DNA of 8,814 nt from Phycisphaerales bacterium (GTDB lineage: Bacteria; Planctomycetota; Phycisphaerae; Phycisphaerales; UBA1924), in the NCBI GenBank assembly GCA_020054055.1, contig JAGVLZ010000228.1, forward strand, positions 1-8,814, in the 5' to 3' direction. Both the position numbers and the translations under genes were made by a program. The notes under the pieces are model-generated. The model saw only the letters and a list, made by a program, of their open reading frames with translations. It ran no database searches and had not been told where the DNA came from. Of this stretch, positions 1 through 6,193 are shown one piece after another; position 1 is the first letter of the stretch; every line of letters begins with the position of its first letter.

Positions 1-13
1 GCTCTTCCGATCT
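1..13. other. Illumina adapter remnant at contig end
   Basis: The first 13 bases, GCTCTTCCGATCT, are identical to the 3' end of the common Illumina sequencing adapter. They sit at the very edge of the window and interrupt an open reading frame that otherwise runs on to the left. They are almost certainly an untrimmed library artefact rather than genomic sequence. Genomic sequence begins at base 14. Confidence 0.93.
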
Positions 14-208
14 GGCTTCCGCCTCGGCGGCGCGTTGTTCGACGCCGGCTTTCTCGGCGGCGACGGTGGGGGCGAAGAGGGTGCGGATGCGCTCGACGCG
101 CTCCGGGTTGATGCGATCGGTGGCGTTCAACCAGAAGATGAAGCCGAGGAGCGCGAAAAGATTGGCGACGGCGAGAGTGGAAATGATGATCCAGAGTGAG
201 CGGAGCAT
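14..208 (-). CDS. N-terminally anchored membrane protein, last gene of the flagellar cluster (partial)
   Basis: This is an open frame of 65 codons that starts at ATG 208-206 and runs into the contig end, so the C-terminus is missing. The product begins with a short basic stretch (MLRS) and one hydrophobic segment, about residues 5-27 (rich in I, L, A and F, ending FIFWL). A charged, Ala/Glu-rich part follows (residues 31-65, with RVERIR and AAEAEA) that looks helical or coiled. This resembles a single-pass inner-membrane protein with a soluble helical domain. I do not recognise the family. The position directly after fliJ is where MotE-like or other accessory flagellar proteins are found in some bacteria, so a flagellar role is plausible but only inferred. 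The start is preceded by ATCCCC with no Shine-Dalgarno, like most starts here. The gap to fliJ is 62 nt. Confidence 0.72.
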
Positions 209-236
209 GGGGATGGTCCTGGGGGGCGTGGGGCTG

Positions 237-271
237 GAGTCCTGAGTCCGGAGTGCCGAGTGCCGAGTGCC
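237..271. repeat. Heptanucleotide tandem repeat GAGTSCN, fliJ-distal spacer
   Basis: There are five consecutive 7-nt units: GAGTCCT, GAGTCCG and then GAGTGCC three times. A degenerate sixth unit (TAGTCTG) follows to base 278. The array fills the right half of the 62-nt spacer and runs into the fliJ stop codon (TAG, 273-271 on the minus strand). Confidence 0.85.
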
Positions 272-780
272 TAGTCTGCGTTCAGTTCTATTCTTGTTTT
301 CTGTGTCTCGGTGTCTCTGTGGTAAATGTCTTTGATGGAATGGCGGAGGGTGGCGATCTCGTCGAGTTCGTTTGTTTCGAGTCGGTGCTGCTCGCGCTTC
401 CATGCGTCGAAGCGCTTCTGCTTCAGGAGTTCGACGGCCCGCCGGCGCGTCGCGGCTTCGCGGAGTTCCTTGCGGGCGGCGTCGAGGCGGTGGTACAGGC
501 CGGCGAGTTGGAGGGCGAGACGCTGCGTGCTGAGTTGCGCGTGGAGCGAGGCATTGGCCTGGAGTCGGACGGTGCGGAAGTCGACGCCTTGCGCGGCGGG
601 AGTTGTGAGGAGGTCGCGGAGGTCGTTTTTGTGAGAGCGGATCTCGGTCTGGCGGTCAGTGACGCGGGATTCGAGGTCGAGGCGCTGCCGCTCGATGGTC
701 GCGACGGCGAGTTGCTTCTGCCGCTCGGCGTGGGAGCGCTGGTCGAGGAGTGCCTGGAGTTGGAAGATGAAGGTGGGCAT
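271..780 (-). CDS. fliJ: Flagellar export protein FliJ
   Basis: The product is 169 aa, a little above the usual 140-150 aa. FliJ is the coiled-coil stalk of the flagellar type III export ATPase; it inserts into the FliI ring, contacts the export gate FlhA and recycles chaperones. The sequence is almost wholly charged and helical (Arg, Gln, Glu, Leu rich, no membrane segment). The family's N-terminal pattern FxFxLQxLL is present (residues 4-12, FIFQLQALL), as is the conserved C-terminal region around residues 116-146 (VELLKQKRFDAWKRE, then NELDEIATLRH). Position after fliI supports the call. The last ~16 residues (from Y153, YHRDTETQKTR) are encoded by an interspersed CACAGAGA-type repeat and are probably not native. 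The start (preceded by CAATCG) lacks both a clear Shine-Dalgarno and the CCC seen at most other starts. A 177-nt repeat-bearing spacer separates it from fliI. Confidence 0.9.
   Translation of the reverse strand: MPTFIFQLQALLDQRSHAERQKQLAVATIERQRLDLESRVTDRQTEIRSHKNDLRDLLTTPAAQGVDFRTVRLQANASLHAQLSTQRLALQLAGLYHRLDAARKELREAATRRRAVELLKQKRFDAWKREQHRLETNELDEIATLRHSIKDIYHRDTETQKTRIELNAD
296..323 (-). repeat. CACAGAGA-type repeat forming the 3' end of fliJ
   Basis: On the minus strand the bases read as about three 8-nt units (CACAGAGA, CACCGAGA, CACAGAAA). This is the same family as the CGGAGG-type repeats elsewhere in the window. The copy is inside the fliJ frame and encodes its HRDTETQK tail. Confidence 0.75.
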
Positions 781-795
781 CGATTGAAAGGCATT

Positions 796-833
796 TTCAC
801 CGCGGAGGCGCCGAGGACGCGGAGGAAGACGGG
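796..833 (+). repeat. CCGCGGAGG-type interspersed repeat, copy in the fliI-fliJ spacer (left arm)
   Basis: The stretch begins TTCACCGCGGAGG and continues with GAGGACGCGGAGGAAG. It is the same family as the arms at 3121-3151 and 3239-3269. It faces a diverged inverted copy at 914-945, so the 177-nt fliI-fliJ spacer is bounded by an imperfect inverted pair. Confidence 0.8.
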
Positions 834-866
834 CAGAATGGGTTCAATGCATGAGGCAGGTGCGAG

Positions 867-893
867 TTTTGATTTGAGATTTCATATTTCAGG
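867..893. repeat. AT-rich degenerate heptamer repeat (TTGAGAT/TTCATAT)
   Basis: The stretch reads as TTTTGAT, TTGAGAT, TTCATAT, TTCAGGA, a degenerate 7-nt periodicity. Its AT content contrasts sharply with the GC-rich surroundings. It lies between the two inverted repeat arms of the fliI-fliJ spacer. No gene is visible in this spacer. Confidence 0.5.
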
Positions 894-913
894 ATTGGGT
901 CACGTCGAACCGG

Positions 914-945
914 CGTTCCTCCGTGTATCTCCGTGTATCTCCGTG
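914..945 (-). repeat. CACGGAGATA-type interspersed repeat (right arm of the fliI-fliJ spacer)
   Basis: On the minus strand it reads CACGGAGATA, CACGGAGATA, CACGGAGGAA, a 10-nt period. It is a diverged inverted partner of the repeat at 796-833. It ends 12 nt downstream of the fliI stop codon. Confidence 0.75.
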
Positions 946-957
946 GTCGTTGCGCTT

Positions 958-2298
958 CTATTTGCGTGATGGCGGGCGGGCGAGGAGTTTTTCGGCGTCG
1001 CGGGCGAGTTCGAGGAGGCGGGCGCGGGAGTTGAGAAAGAGTTCGGCGTCGGTGGTGCGTTGCTGGAGGACGGCGTCGATCTTGGGCTTGAGCGCGACGG
1101 CGGCGTCGGTGACGGGGTTCTGGCCCGCGGCGTAGGCGCCGATCTGGATGAGGTCTTCGACGTCGCGGTAGGCGGCGAGGAGACGGACGAGCGTGTGTCG
1201 CGCGGCGGTGTGTTCGGGATCGCAGATGTGCGAGGCGACGCGGCTGATGGAGTCGAGCGGGTCGATGGCGGGGTAGTGCGCGCGGTGAGCGAGCGAGCGT
1301 GAGAGGACGATGTGGCCGTCGAGGATTCCTCGGGCGGCGTCGGAGACGGGCTCGGTGAGGTCGTCGCCCTCGACGAGGATGGTGTAGAAGCCGGTGATGG
1401 AGCCGGCGCCTTCGAGGGCTCCCGCGCGTTCGAGGAGCATGGGGAGGAGCGAGAAGACGCTCGGGGTGTAGCCCTTGGTGGAGGGCGGCTCGCCGACGGA
1501 GAGGCCGATCTGCCGCTGTGCGTGGGCGAGGCGGGTGATGGAGTCGATCATGAGCATGGCGTCGAGGCCCTGATCGCGGAAGTATTCGGCGGCGGCGCAG
1601 GCGACGGAGGCTGCGCGGACGCGCATGAGGGGGGATTCATCGCTGGTGGAGACGATGACGATGGAGCGTGCGAGTCCTTCGGGGCCGAGGGAGTCTTCGA
1701 TGAACTCTCGGACTTCGCGGCCGCGTTCGCCGATGAGTGCGATGATGTTGACGTCGGCGGCGGTGCGTTTGGCGATCATGCCCAGGAGTGTGGATTTGCC
1801 GACGCCGGGGCCTGCGAAGATTCCCATGCGCTGTCCTCGGCCGACGGTGGTGAGGAGGTCGATGGCGCGGACGCCGGTGGGGAGGATTTTGTTGATGCGT
1901 CGTCGCGCGAGGGCGTTGGTGGGCGGCGGGTTAACGGTGATGTGGCGTGCATCTCGTGGCGGGGGCGAGCCGTCGATGGGCTGGCCGAGGCCGTTGATGA
2001 TGCGGCCGAGGAGGGCGCGGCTGATGGGGACGGTGGGGGTTGCTTGCTCGCCGGTGACGCGGTCGCCGGGGCTGATGCCGGTGGTTGAGCCGAGCATCAT
2101 GACGATGGCGCGTCCGTGGTCGAAGCCGACGATCTCGCCGGGTTTTTTGGCGTGCGCGGTGTGGACGGTGACGAGTGAGCCGATGGTGAGCGGGAGTTGA
2201 TCGACGATGAGGGTGAGGCCCTTGAGGGCGCGGACGGAGCCGGTGACGCGGATGGGTTCGACGCGCTGGACGGCGGAGATGGATTCGGAGAGGAGCAT
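958..2298 (-). CDS. fliI: Flagellum-specific ATPase FliI
   Basis: At 446 aa this is full length for FliI, the cytoplasmic ATPase that energises unloading of substrates at the flagellar type III export gate. It is related to F1-ATPase beta subunits. The Walker A loop is GPGVGKST at 163-170 (K168), the conserved GERG at 190-193, and Walker B MLMID ends at D252. The family signature downstream is intact (RLAHAQRQIGLSVGEPP at 256-272 and GYTPSVFSLLPMLLERAG at 276-293), as is EPVSDAARGILDGHIVLSR at 316-334 near the subunit interface. The N-terminal ~95 residues form the beta-barrel domain. The start ATG is preceded directly by GAACCC, part of a GGGGTTC tandem repeat, with no Shine-Dalgarno. The gene lies between fliH and fliJ, its physical partners. 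Confidence 0.97.
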   Translation of the reverse strand: MLLSESISAVQRVEPIRVTGSVRALKGLTLIVDQLPLTIGSLVTVHTAHAKKPGEIVGFDHGRAIVMMLGSTTGISPGDRVTGEQATPTVPISRALLGRIINGLGQPIDGSPPPRDARHITVNPPPTNALARRRINKILPTGVRAIDLLTTVGRGQRMGIFAGPGVGKSTLLGMIAKRTAADVNIIALIGERGREVREFIEDSLGPEGLARSIVIVSTSDESPLMRVRAASVACAAAEYFRDQGLDAMLMIDSITRLAHAQRQIGLSVGEPPSTKGYTPSVFSLLPMLLERAGALEGAGSITGFYTILVEGDDLTEPVSDAARGILDGHIVLSRSLAHRAHYPAIDPLDSISRVASHICDPEHTAARHTLVRLLAAYRDVEDLIQIGAYAAGQNPVTDAAVALKPKIDAVLQQRTTDAELFLNSRARLLELARDAEKLLARPPSRK

Positions 2299-2331
2299 GG
2301 GTTCTGGTTCGGGGTTCGGGGTTCGGGGTTC
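2298..2331. repeat. GGGGTTC heptamer tandem repeat, fliH-fliI spacer
   Basis: Three perfect GGGGTTC units lie at 2311-2331, preceded by degenerate TGGGTTC and TGGTTC. The array directly abuts the fliI start codon, so it is the whole leader of fliI on the minus strand (GAACCC units). The same unit recurs at 4332-4352. Confidence 0.9.
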
Positions 2332-2334
2332 TCC

Positions 2335-2362
2335 TACTCCCTATTCCCCACTCCCTACTCCC
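2335..2362. repeat. TACTCCC heptamer tandem repeat spanning the fliH stop codon
   Basis: There are four 7-nt units: TACTCCC, TATTCCC, CACTCCC, TACTCCC. On the minus strand they are GGGAGTA-type units. They encode the last residues of FliH (GVGSGE) and its TAG stop (2343-2341). With the G-rich GGGGTTC array next to it, the 42-nt spacer consists almost entirely of repeat. Confidence 0.88.
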
Positions 2363-3111
2363 TTCTTCTTGTCTTCCTCCGTGCTCTCCGTGTCTCCGCG
2401 GTGACTGTCTTTGTTTTTCGCGGGCAGGATCATTTCGACGATGCGGTCGAGTTGGGTTTCGATGGTGGCATCGACTTCGCCGTTGTCGGTGCGGAGGATG
2501 ACCGAGCCTCGGGGGAGGTCGGGGTCGGGTTCGATGGTGACGTTGGGGGAGGTGGTGAATCGTTGGAGGAGCGTCGTGAGGATTGTCTTGGCGGTTTCGA
2601 GGTCGTCGGGGCTTGTGCGGATCGAGAGGCGCGAGGGGTTGACGGTGAGGGCGAGGGCAGCCGCGAGTTGATCGGCGACGACGGTGGGGTCGGTTTCGAT
2701 GCGTCGCTTGATGACGCGTTCGGCGATGGTGATGGCGAGGGCGAGAACCTGGCCGCGCGCGTCGAGGAGGAGTTCATCGCGTTTCGATTCGAAGAGGTCG
2801 AGGGCCTTGGTCCAGGCGTCAAGGGTCTGGGCGGCTTCGAGTTTGGTTGTCTCGATTGCCTCGGCGCGTCCCCGTTCGCGGCCCTCGATGAGTCCCCGCG
2901 CGTCGCCCGCGGTTCGGCCCTCTGCGAAGCCCTGCTCGTGCGCTCCGGCGAGGATGCGGGCGCGCTCGGCGGTGGCGTCGTCGATGATCGACCTGGCCTT
3001 CGCCCGCGCGGACGATTCCATCGCCTCGGCGGTGCGGCGGATGTCGCCGAGATCGAGGACGATCGCGTTGCGCGTCAAGCGGTCGCGGTCTGCATGTTTA
3101 ATGACGGTCAT
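2341..3111 (-). CDS. fliH: Flagellar assembly protein FliH (ATPase regulator/stator)
   Basis: The product is 256 aa from the ATG at 3111. FliH binds and restrains FliI and links it to the C ring; it is homologous to stalk subunits of rotary ATPases. The hallmark is a GxxxG helix, here a perfect ladder with Gly at residues 61, 65, 69, 73, 77 and 81, flanked by Ala/Glu-rich helix. The C-terminal domain (about 110-230) has the family pattern LALAITIAERVIKR and DPDLPRGSVILRTDNGEVDATIETQLDRI. I prefer the ATG at 3111 to the ATG at 3123. It follows TTTTCCC like the other starts, whereas 3123 lies inside a 31-bp inverted repeat. The tail after about K234 (SHRGDTESTEEDKKKGVGSGE region) is encoded by two repeat families and is likely acquired. 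Confidence 0.93.
   Translation of the reverse strand: MTVIKHADRDRLTRNAIVLDLGDIRRTAEAMESSARAKARSIIDDATAERARILAGAHEQGFAEGRTAGDARGLIEGRERGRAEAIETTKLEAAQTLDAWTKALDLFESKRDELLLDARGQVLALAITIAERVIKRRIETDPTVVADQLAAALALTVNPSRLSIRTSPDDLETAKTILTTLLQRFTTSPNVTIEPDPDLPRGSVILRTDNGEVDATIETQLDRIVEMILPAKNKDSHRGDTESTEEDKKKGVGSGE
2372..2406 (-). repeat. CCGCGGAGACACGGAG-type repeat within the fliH 3' end
   Basis: On the minus strand it begins TCACCGCGGAGACACGG and continues GAGCACGGAGGAAG, an 8-9 nt period. It is the same family as the inverted arms at 3121-3151 and 3239-3269. It is read in frame as SHRGDTESTEED in FliH. Confidence 0.85.
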
Positions 3112-3120
3112 GGGAAAACT

Positions 3121-3269
3121 CATTCACCGCGGAGGCGCGGAGGACGCGGAGCAAGGCGGGATCGGGGGGGATTGAAGGCGCGAAGCAATCAGCGTTCAGA
3201 GTTATTCGTACATGTCTTGACCCCATTTCCCTGTCTTCCTCCGCGTCCTCCGCGCCTCCGCGGTGAATG
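3121..3269. repeat. 31-bp perfect inverted repeat with 87-nt centre, fliG-fliH spacer
   Basis: Arm 1 (3121-3151, starting CATTCACCGCGGAGG) and arm 2 (3239-3269, ending CCTCCGCGGTGAATG) are exact reverse complements over 31 bp. Both belong to the CGGAGG-type repeat family. The pair occupies most of the 168-nt fliG-fliH spacer. In RNA it could form a very stable 31-bp stem with a loop of 87 nt. The centre (3152-3238) has no gene that I can support. The structure could be a miniature element with terminal inverted repeats, or two independently inserted opposed copies. No flanking target duplication is obvious. Confidence 0.9.
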
Positions 3270-3279
3270 CCTTCTTTGG

Positions 3280-4320
3280 CTAGACAACCAGTTCTTCCGC
3301 GCCGCCGCGGCCGGCGATGATGATCTCGCCCGCTTCTTCGAGGCGGCGGACGATGTCGACGATGCGTTGCTGGGAGGCTTCGACGTCGCTGACGCGGACG
3401 GGGCCCATGAACTGCATGTCCTCCTTGATGAGGGCGGCCGCGCGTTCGGACATGTTGCCGAAGATCTTTTTCTGGAGTTCCTCGGAGGCGGTCTTGAGGG
3501 CGAGGGCGAGTTCGGAGTTATCGACTTCGCGGAGGACCGCCTGGATTCCCTTGTCGTCGACCATGCGGATGTCCTCGAAGACGAACATCAGGCGGCGGAT
3601 TTCTTCGACGAGTTCGGGGTCTTCGGCTTCGAGGCCTTCCATGATGGCTTTTTCGCTGGTGCGGTCGGCGAGGTTGAGGATCTCGGCGACGGTTGGGACG
3701 CCGCCCGCTTTTTCCATGGACTGGGTGAGCATGGTTGCGAGGCGCGATTCGAGGCCCTTTTCGACCTCGCGGATGACCTCGGGGTTCGTCTGTTCCATGT
3801 TGGCGATGCGCTTGATGACCTCGACCTGCTTCTGCTGCGGGAGGCCGACGAGGATCTCGGCGGCCTTGTGGTGGGGCAGGTGGCAGACGATGAGCGCGAT
3901 GGTCTGCGGGTGCTCGTCCTGGATGAATGTGAGGAGGTTCTCCGATTCCGCTTTCTGGAGAAAGGCGAAGGGGGTCTTCTGGACCTGTGTCTGGATCTGC
4001 TGGAGGACTCGCTCGGCGGTCTTGGGGTCGAGGGAGTTCTTGAGGAGTGTTTTGGCGAAGTCGAGGCCGCCTTCGGCGCCCTGCGCGTTGGCGAGGCAGA
4101 TGGTGTAGAACTCTTCGAGGATCTCGTTGCGGAGTTTTTCCTGCACGCCGCCGAGGGAGGCGAGTTCGCGCGTGACGTCTTCGACCTGCTCGGCGGGGAG
4201 GCTCTTGAGCAGAACGCCGGCGCGATCGGGGCCGACGGAAAGAATGATGACCGCGGCCTTGGTGATGCCGGAGAGTTCGGAGGCGGAGTCTGGGAGTTTT
4301 TCGCCGGGTTTGCGGGCCAT
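3280..4320 (-). CDS. fliG: Flagellar motor switch protein FliG
   Basis: The product is 346 aa, typical for FliG. This is the torque-bearing rotor protein, bound to the MS ring (FliF) by its N-terminus and interacting with the MotA stator by its C-terminus. The N-domain starts SGITKAAVIILSVG (17-30). The middle domain carries the EHPQ motif (136-139, in QDEHPQTIALIVCHL). The C-terminal motor domain (about 240-335) has the charged helix REVDNSELALALKTASEEL and then KKIFGNMSERAA (284-295). It ends with RRLEEAGEIIIAGRGG. I chose the ATG at 4320. The frame is open to an ATG at 4392, but those extra 24 codons translate a GGGGTTC repeat and part of a palindromic element and match no FliG N-terminus. 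The start follows CCTTCCC with no Shine-Dalgarno. Spacers of 161 and 168 nt on either side are both filled with repeats. Confidence 0.96.
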   Translation of the reverse strand: MARKPGEKLPDSASELSGITKAAVIILSVGPDRAGVLLKSLPAEQVEDVTRELASLGGVQEKLRNEILEEFYTICLANAQGAEGGLDFAKTLLKNSLDPKTAERVLQQIQTQVQKTPFAFLQKAESENLLTFIQDEHPQTIALIVCHLPHHKAAEILVGLPQQKQVEVIKRIANMEQTNPEVIREVEKGLESRLATMLTQSMEKAGGVPTVAEILNLADRTSEKAIMEGLEAEDPELVEEIRRLMFVFEDIRMVDDKGIQAVLREVDNSELALALKTASEELQKKIFGNMSERAAALIKEDMQFMGPVRVSDVEASQQRIVDIVRRLEEAGEIIIAGRGGAEELVV

Positions 4321-4331
4321 GGGAAGGGGCT

Positions 4332-4352
4332 GGGGTTCGGGGTTCTGGGTTC
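4332..4352. repeat. GGGGTTC heptamer tandem repeat upstream of fliG
   Basis: Three 7-nt units lie in a row: GGGGTTC, GGGGTTC, TGGGTTC. They start 11 nt from the fliG start codon. It is the same unit as the fliH-fliI array at 2311-2331. Confidence 0.85.
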
Positions 4353-4468
4353 GTTGCACCCTTTCAGGGTGCGGGAGAGATTTTGCGAGCACGTTTTCCG
4401 GGGGTGGCGCTCGAGGACTCGCTTACCCCCGGCTTCTGGCTTTCAGCCTTTCAGGCTGGGAGCAACGA
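4351..4468. repeat. 118-bp palindromic interspersed element with 7-bp inverted ends, fliF-fliG spacer
   Basis: The element begins TCGTTGC (4351-4357) and ends GCAACGA (4462-4468), a perfect inverted pair. Inside are three hairpins: GCACCC/GGGTGC (4356-4361 and 4367-4372, loop TTTCA), CCGGGGGT/ACCCCCGG (4398-4405 and 4425-4432), and CAGCC/GGCTG (4444-4448 and 4454-4458, loop TTTCA again). The two outer hairpins share the loop TTTCA. The layout resembles REP/BIME or MITE-like palindromic elements mobilised in trans; such CCCTTTCAGGG plus CCGGGGGT elements recur in planctomycete genomes as far as I recall. No coding capacity is visible. Confidence 0.75.
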
Positions 4469-4481
4469 GTGCATCGTTTGG

Positions 4482-6164
4482 TCAGGAACCAGAGATCCAT
4501 CGGCCGAGAAGACGTGCGGCGTCTTCGGGTTTTTCGGAGACGAGGTCGGAGACCTGTTCGCCGATCTTTCGCGTGCGCATGTCGTCGTCGGTGAGTTCGA
4601 TTCCGGTGAGTGCGGATTCCGCCTCGCCCGCTTCGCCCACGAGTTCGCTGCCGCCGTCGAGTGCGGGTGGCAGGCCGACGAGTTCGGCGGCGGTGGGGAG
4701 CGATTCGCGCTTGGAGGATCGCATGGCGGTGACGAGGACCATTCCGAGGGCGAGGACGGCGAGTCCGCCGAGGGCGATGTTCTTCACGAGTCCATCCATC
4801 GCGATGGATCCGGTGGGGATGCCCATGATCGAGGCGGGTTGAACGGGGGGGCCGCCGATGCCGGCGGGGGCGATGGGGATCATCGAGACCTGGACTTCGC
4901 CCTTGATTGTTTCCGCGCCGGCGGAGGTATCGATCTGGAGTTCCACCTCGCGCTTGATGCGTTCGGTCTCGCTGGTGACGATGGGTTCGAGGTCGGTCTC
5001 GGCGGGTTCGGCGGCGGGGGCGGCTGCGTCGGCGGCGGGCTGTCGGCTGCGCCAGACGTCGACGAAGTACGGTCGCGGGATGTTCACGACCGCGTTGATT
5101 TTCGTCGGGTTGCCGCGCGGATCGATGATGACGCTTGTTTCGCGGCCGAACTCGGTGTCGAACTGCGAATCGCCGGTGGTTTCCTTGGTGCCGGCGCCCG
5201 AGCCGGAGGCGAGGCCGGTGATGTCTTCGCGTGTGTTGCTGCGTGGGCCTGGCTCGCCTCCTGAGACGGGCTGGCGGTCCTCGCGGTTCTTGGTGAGTTC
5301 GCTCTTGAGGAGGGTCGCGGAGCCTTTGCCCTCGGGGAGGACCGAGTTTGTCTCGGTGCGGCGCTGGGTGACGTCGACCTGGGCGTGAACGGTAACGATG
5401 ACCCCCGGGATGTATGACGTCAGCATCTCCTGGATCTGCTGCTGCTTGCGCGATTCGACGGCGGCGACGTACTCGAGGTAGGTCGAGGCGGCCATGGTGC
5501 CCTCTTCGCGGGCCTTGAACTGTCGGTTGGTCGTGCCGTCGATGACGCGGACAAGTTTGGGGTCGATGCCGCGCGAGCCGGCGACGAGTTGGGCGATGCT
5601 GTCCACGGTGTTCTGGTCGAGCGATCGCGTCGGGAAGACGGTGGCGGCGGCGGAGGGGAGCGTGTTCGGCTGGCCCAGCGAACGCTTCTCGGGGAGATTC
5701 AGGATGACGGTCGCGCCGCGGATTCCCGACATCTTCGAGATGATGGCGGCGAGTTCGTTCTGGACGGCGATGGTCTCGAGTTGCTGGTTCTGGCGCTGGC
5801 TGAGCGTCCACGACTGCTTGTCGATGAGGTTGTCGAAGAGGATGCGCGCATCGCCGGGGAGGGCATCGGCCTCGGCCATCTGGGCGAGGACGATGGGGCG
5901 CGCGCTCGCGGGCACCATCAGTTGCCCGTCCTGCTCCTCGAACTTCACGGCGCTCGATCGGAGGAATCGGACGGCCCGCTGTTGATCCTCGGAGGAGGCG
6001 CCGGGCATGAGGGCGACGAGTTCGTTTTTGCCCGCGTACAACTGGATGAGGAAGAGCGTCATCGCCATCACGACGGCGACGGAGACGACAAGGAGTTTCT
6101 GGCTGGTGGTCAGCCTCGCCATCGCGGCGGAGATCGACACCCATGCCCGTCGCAGCCGCTCCAT
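4482..6164 (-). CDS. fliF: Flagellar MS-ring protein FliF
   Basis: At 560 aa this is within the usual 520-580 aa range. FliF multimers form the inner-membrane MS ring on which the motor and export gate are built. There is a first membrane helix at about residues 24-44 (KLLVVSVAVVMAMTLFLIQL) and a second at about 459-481 (VKNIALGGLAVLALGMVLVTA). Between them lie the periplasmic ring-building motifs, including ALPGDARILFDNL (101-113), RQNQQLETIAVQNELAAII (124-142) and VILNLPEKRSL. A Ser/Gly/Glu-rich linker spans about 280-400. The cytoplasmic tail ends PEDAARLLGRWISGS, the FliG-binding motif. The start at 6164 has the only clear Shine-Dalgarno in the window (GGAGG, 8-nt spacing). The 240-nt leader back to fliE contains two strong hairpins and a palindromic repeat. 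Confidence 0.96.
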   Translation of the reverse strand: MERLRRAWVSISAAMARLTTSQKLLVVSVAVVMAMTLFLIQLYAGKNELVALMPGASSEDQQRAVRFLRSSAVKFEEQDGQLMVPASARPIVLAQMAEADALPGDARILFDNLIDKQSWTLSQRQNQQLETIAVQNELAAIISKMSGIRGATVILNLPEKRSLGQPNTLPSAAATVFPTRSLDQNTVDSIAQLVAGSRGIDPKLVRVIDGTTNRQFKAREEGTMAASTYLEYVAAVESRKQQQIQEMLTSYIPGVIVTVHAQVDVTQRRTETNSVLPEGKGSATLLKSELTKNREDRQPVSGGEPGPRSNTREDITGLASGSGAGTKETTGDSQFDTEFGRETSVIIDPRGNPTKINAVVNIPRPYFVDVWRSRQPAADAAAPAAEPAETDLEPIVTSETERIKREVELQIDTSAGAETIKGEVQVSMIPIAPAGIGGPPVQPASIMGIPTGSIAMDGLVKNIALGGLAVLALGMVLVTAMRSSKRESLPTAAELVGLPPALDGGSELVGEAGEAESALTGIELTDDDMRTRKIGEQVSDLVSEKPEDAARLLGRWISGS

Positions 6165-6172
6165 GAATCAGG

Positions 6173-6177
6173 CCTCC
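6173..6177 (-). promoter_or_regulatory. Shine-Dalgarno of fliF (GGAGG)
   Basis: GGAGG lies 8 nt upstream of the fliF ATG on the minus strand. It is the only canonical ribosome binding site among the nine visible starts, which makes fliF stand out from its neighbours. It confirms the start at 6164. Confidence 0.75.
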
Positions 6178-6193
6178 GTGCCTCGGACGCTCG

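Noticed and set aside
237..271. Short tandem arrays as CRISPR-like repeats
   Set aside because: Units are 7 nt with no spacers and no cas genes nearby.
1312..2088. 258-codon open frame on the plus strand opposite fliI
   Set aside because: It is antisense to the conserved FliI catalytic core, and the Asp/Gly/Glu-rich product shows no motif.
3112..3123. ATG at 3123 as the start of fliH
   Set aside because: It lies in the inverted repeat arm and adds only MSFP. The ATG at 3111 has the CCC context of the other genes. The difference is 4 residues, so this is not certain.
3184..3199. Possible sigma-54 site upstream of fliH (minus strand CTGAACG-CTGA-TTGCT)
   Set aside because: The -12 part fits, but the invariant GG of the -24 element is not present (TG instead).
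4321..4392. Upstream ATG (4392) as the start of fliG
   Set aside because: The extra 24 residues translate a GGGGTTC array and part of a palindromic element. The ATG at 4320 follows CCTTCCC and gives a normal-length FliG.
2197..4842. 881-codon open frame on the plus strand opposite fliI, fliH, fliG and the end of fliF
   Set aside because: It is antisense to four well-recognised genes and crosses repeat spacers. The product is Gly/Asp/Glu/Phe-rich low complexity with no domain. It is explained by GC-rich codon bias of the real strand.
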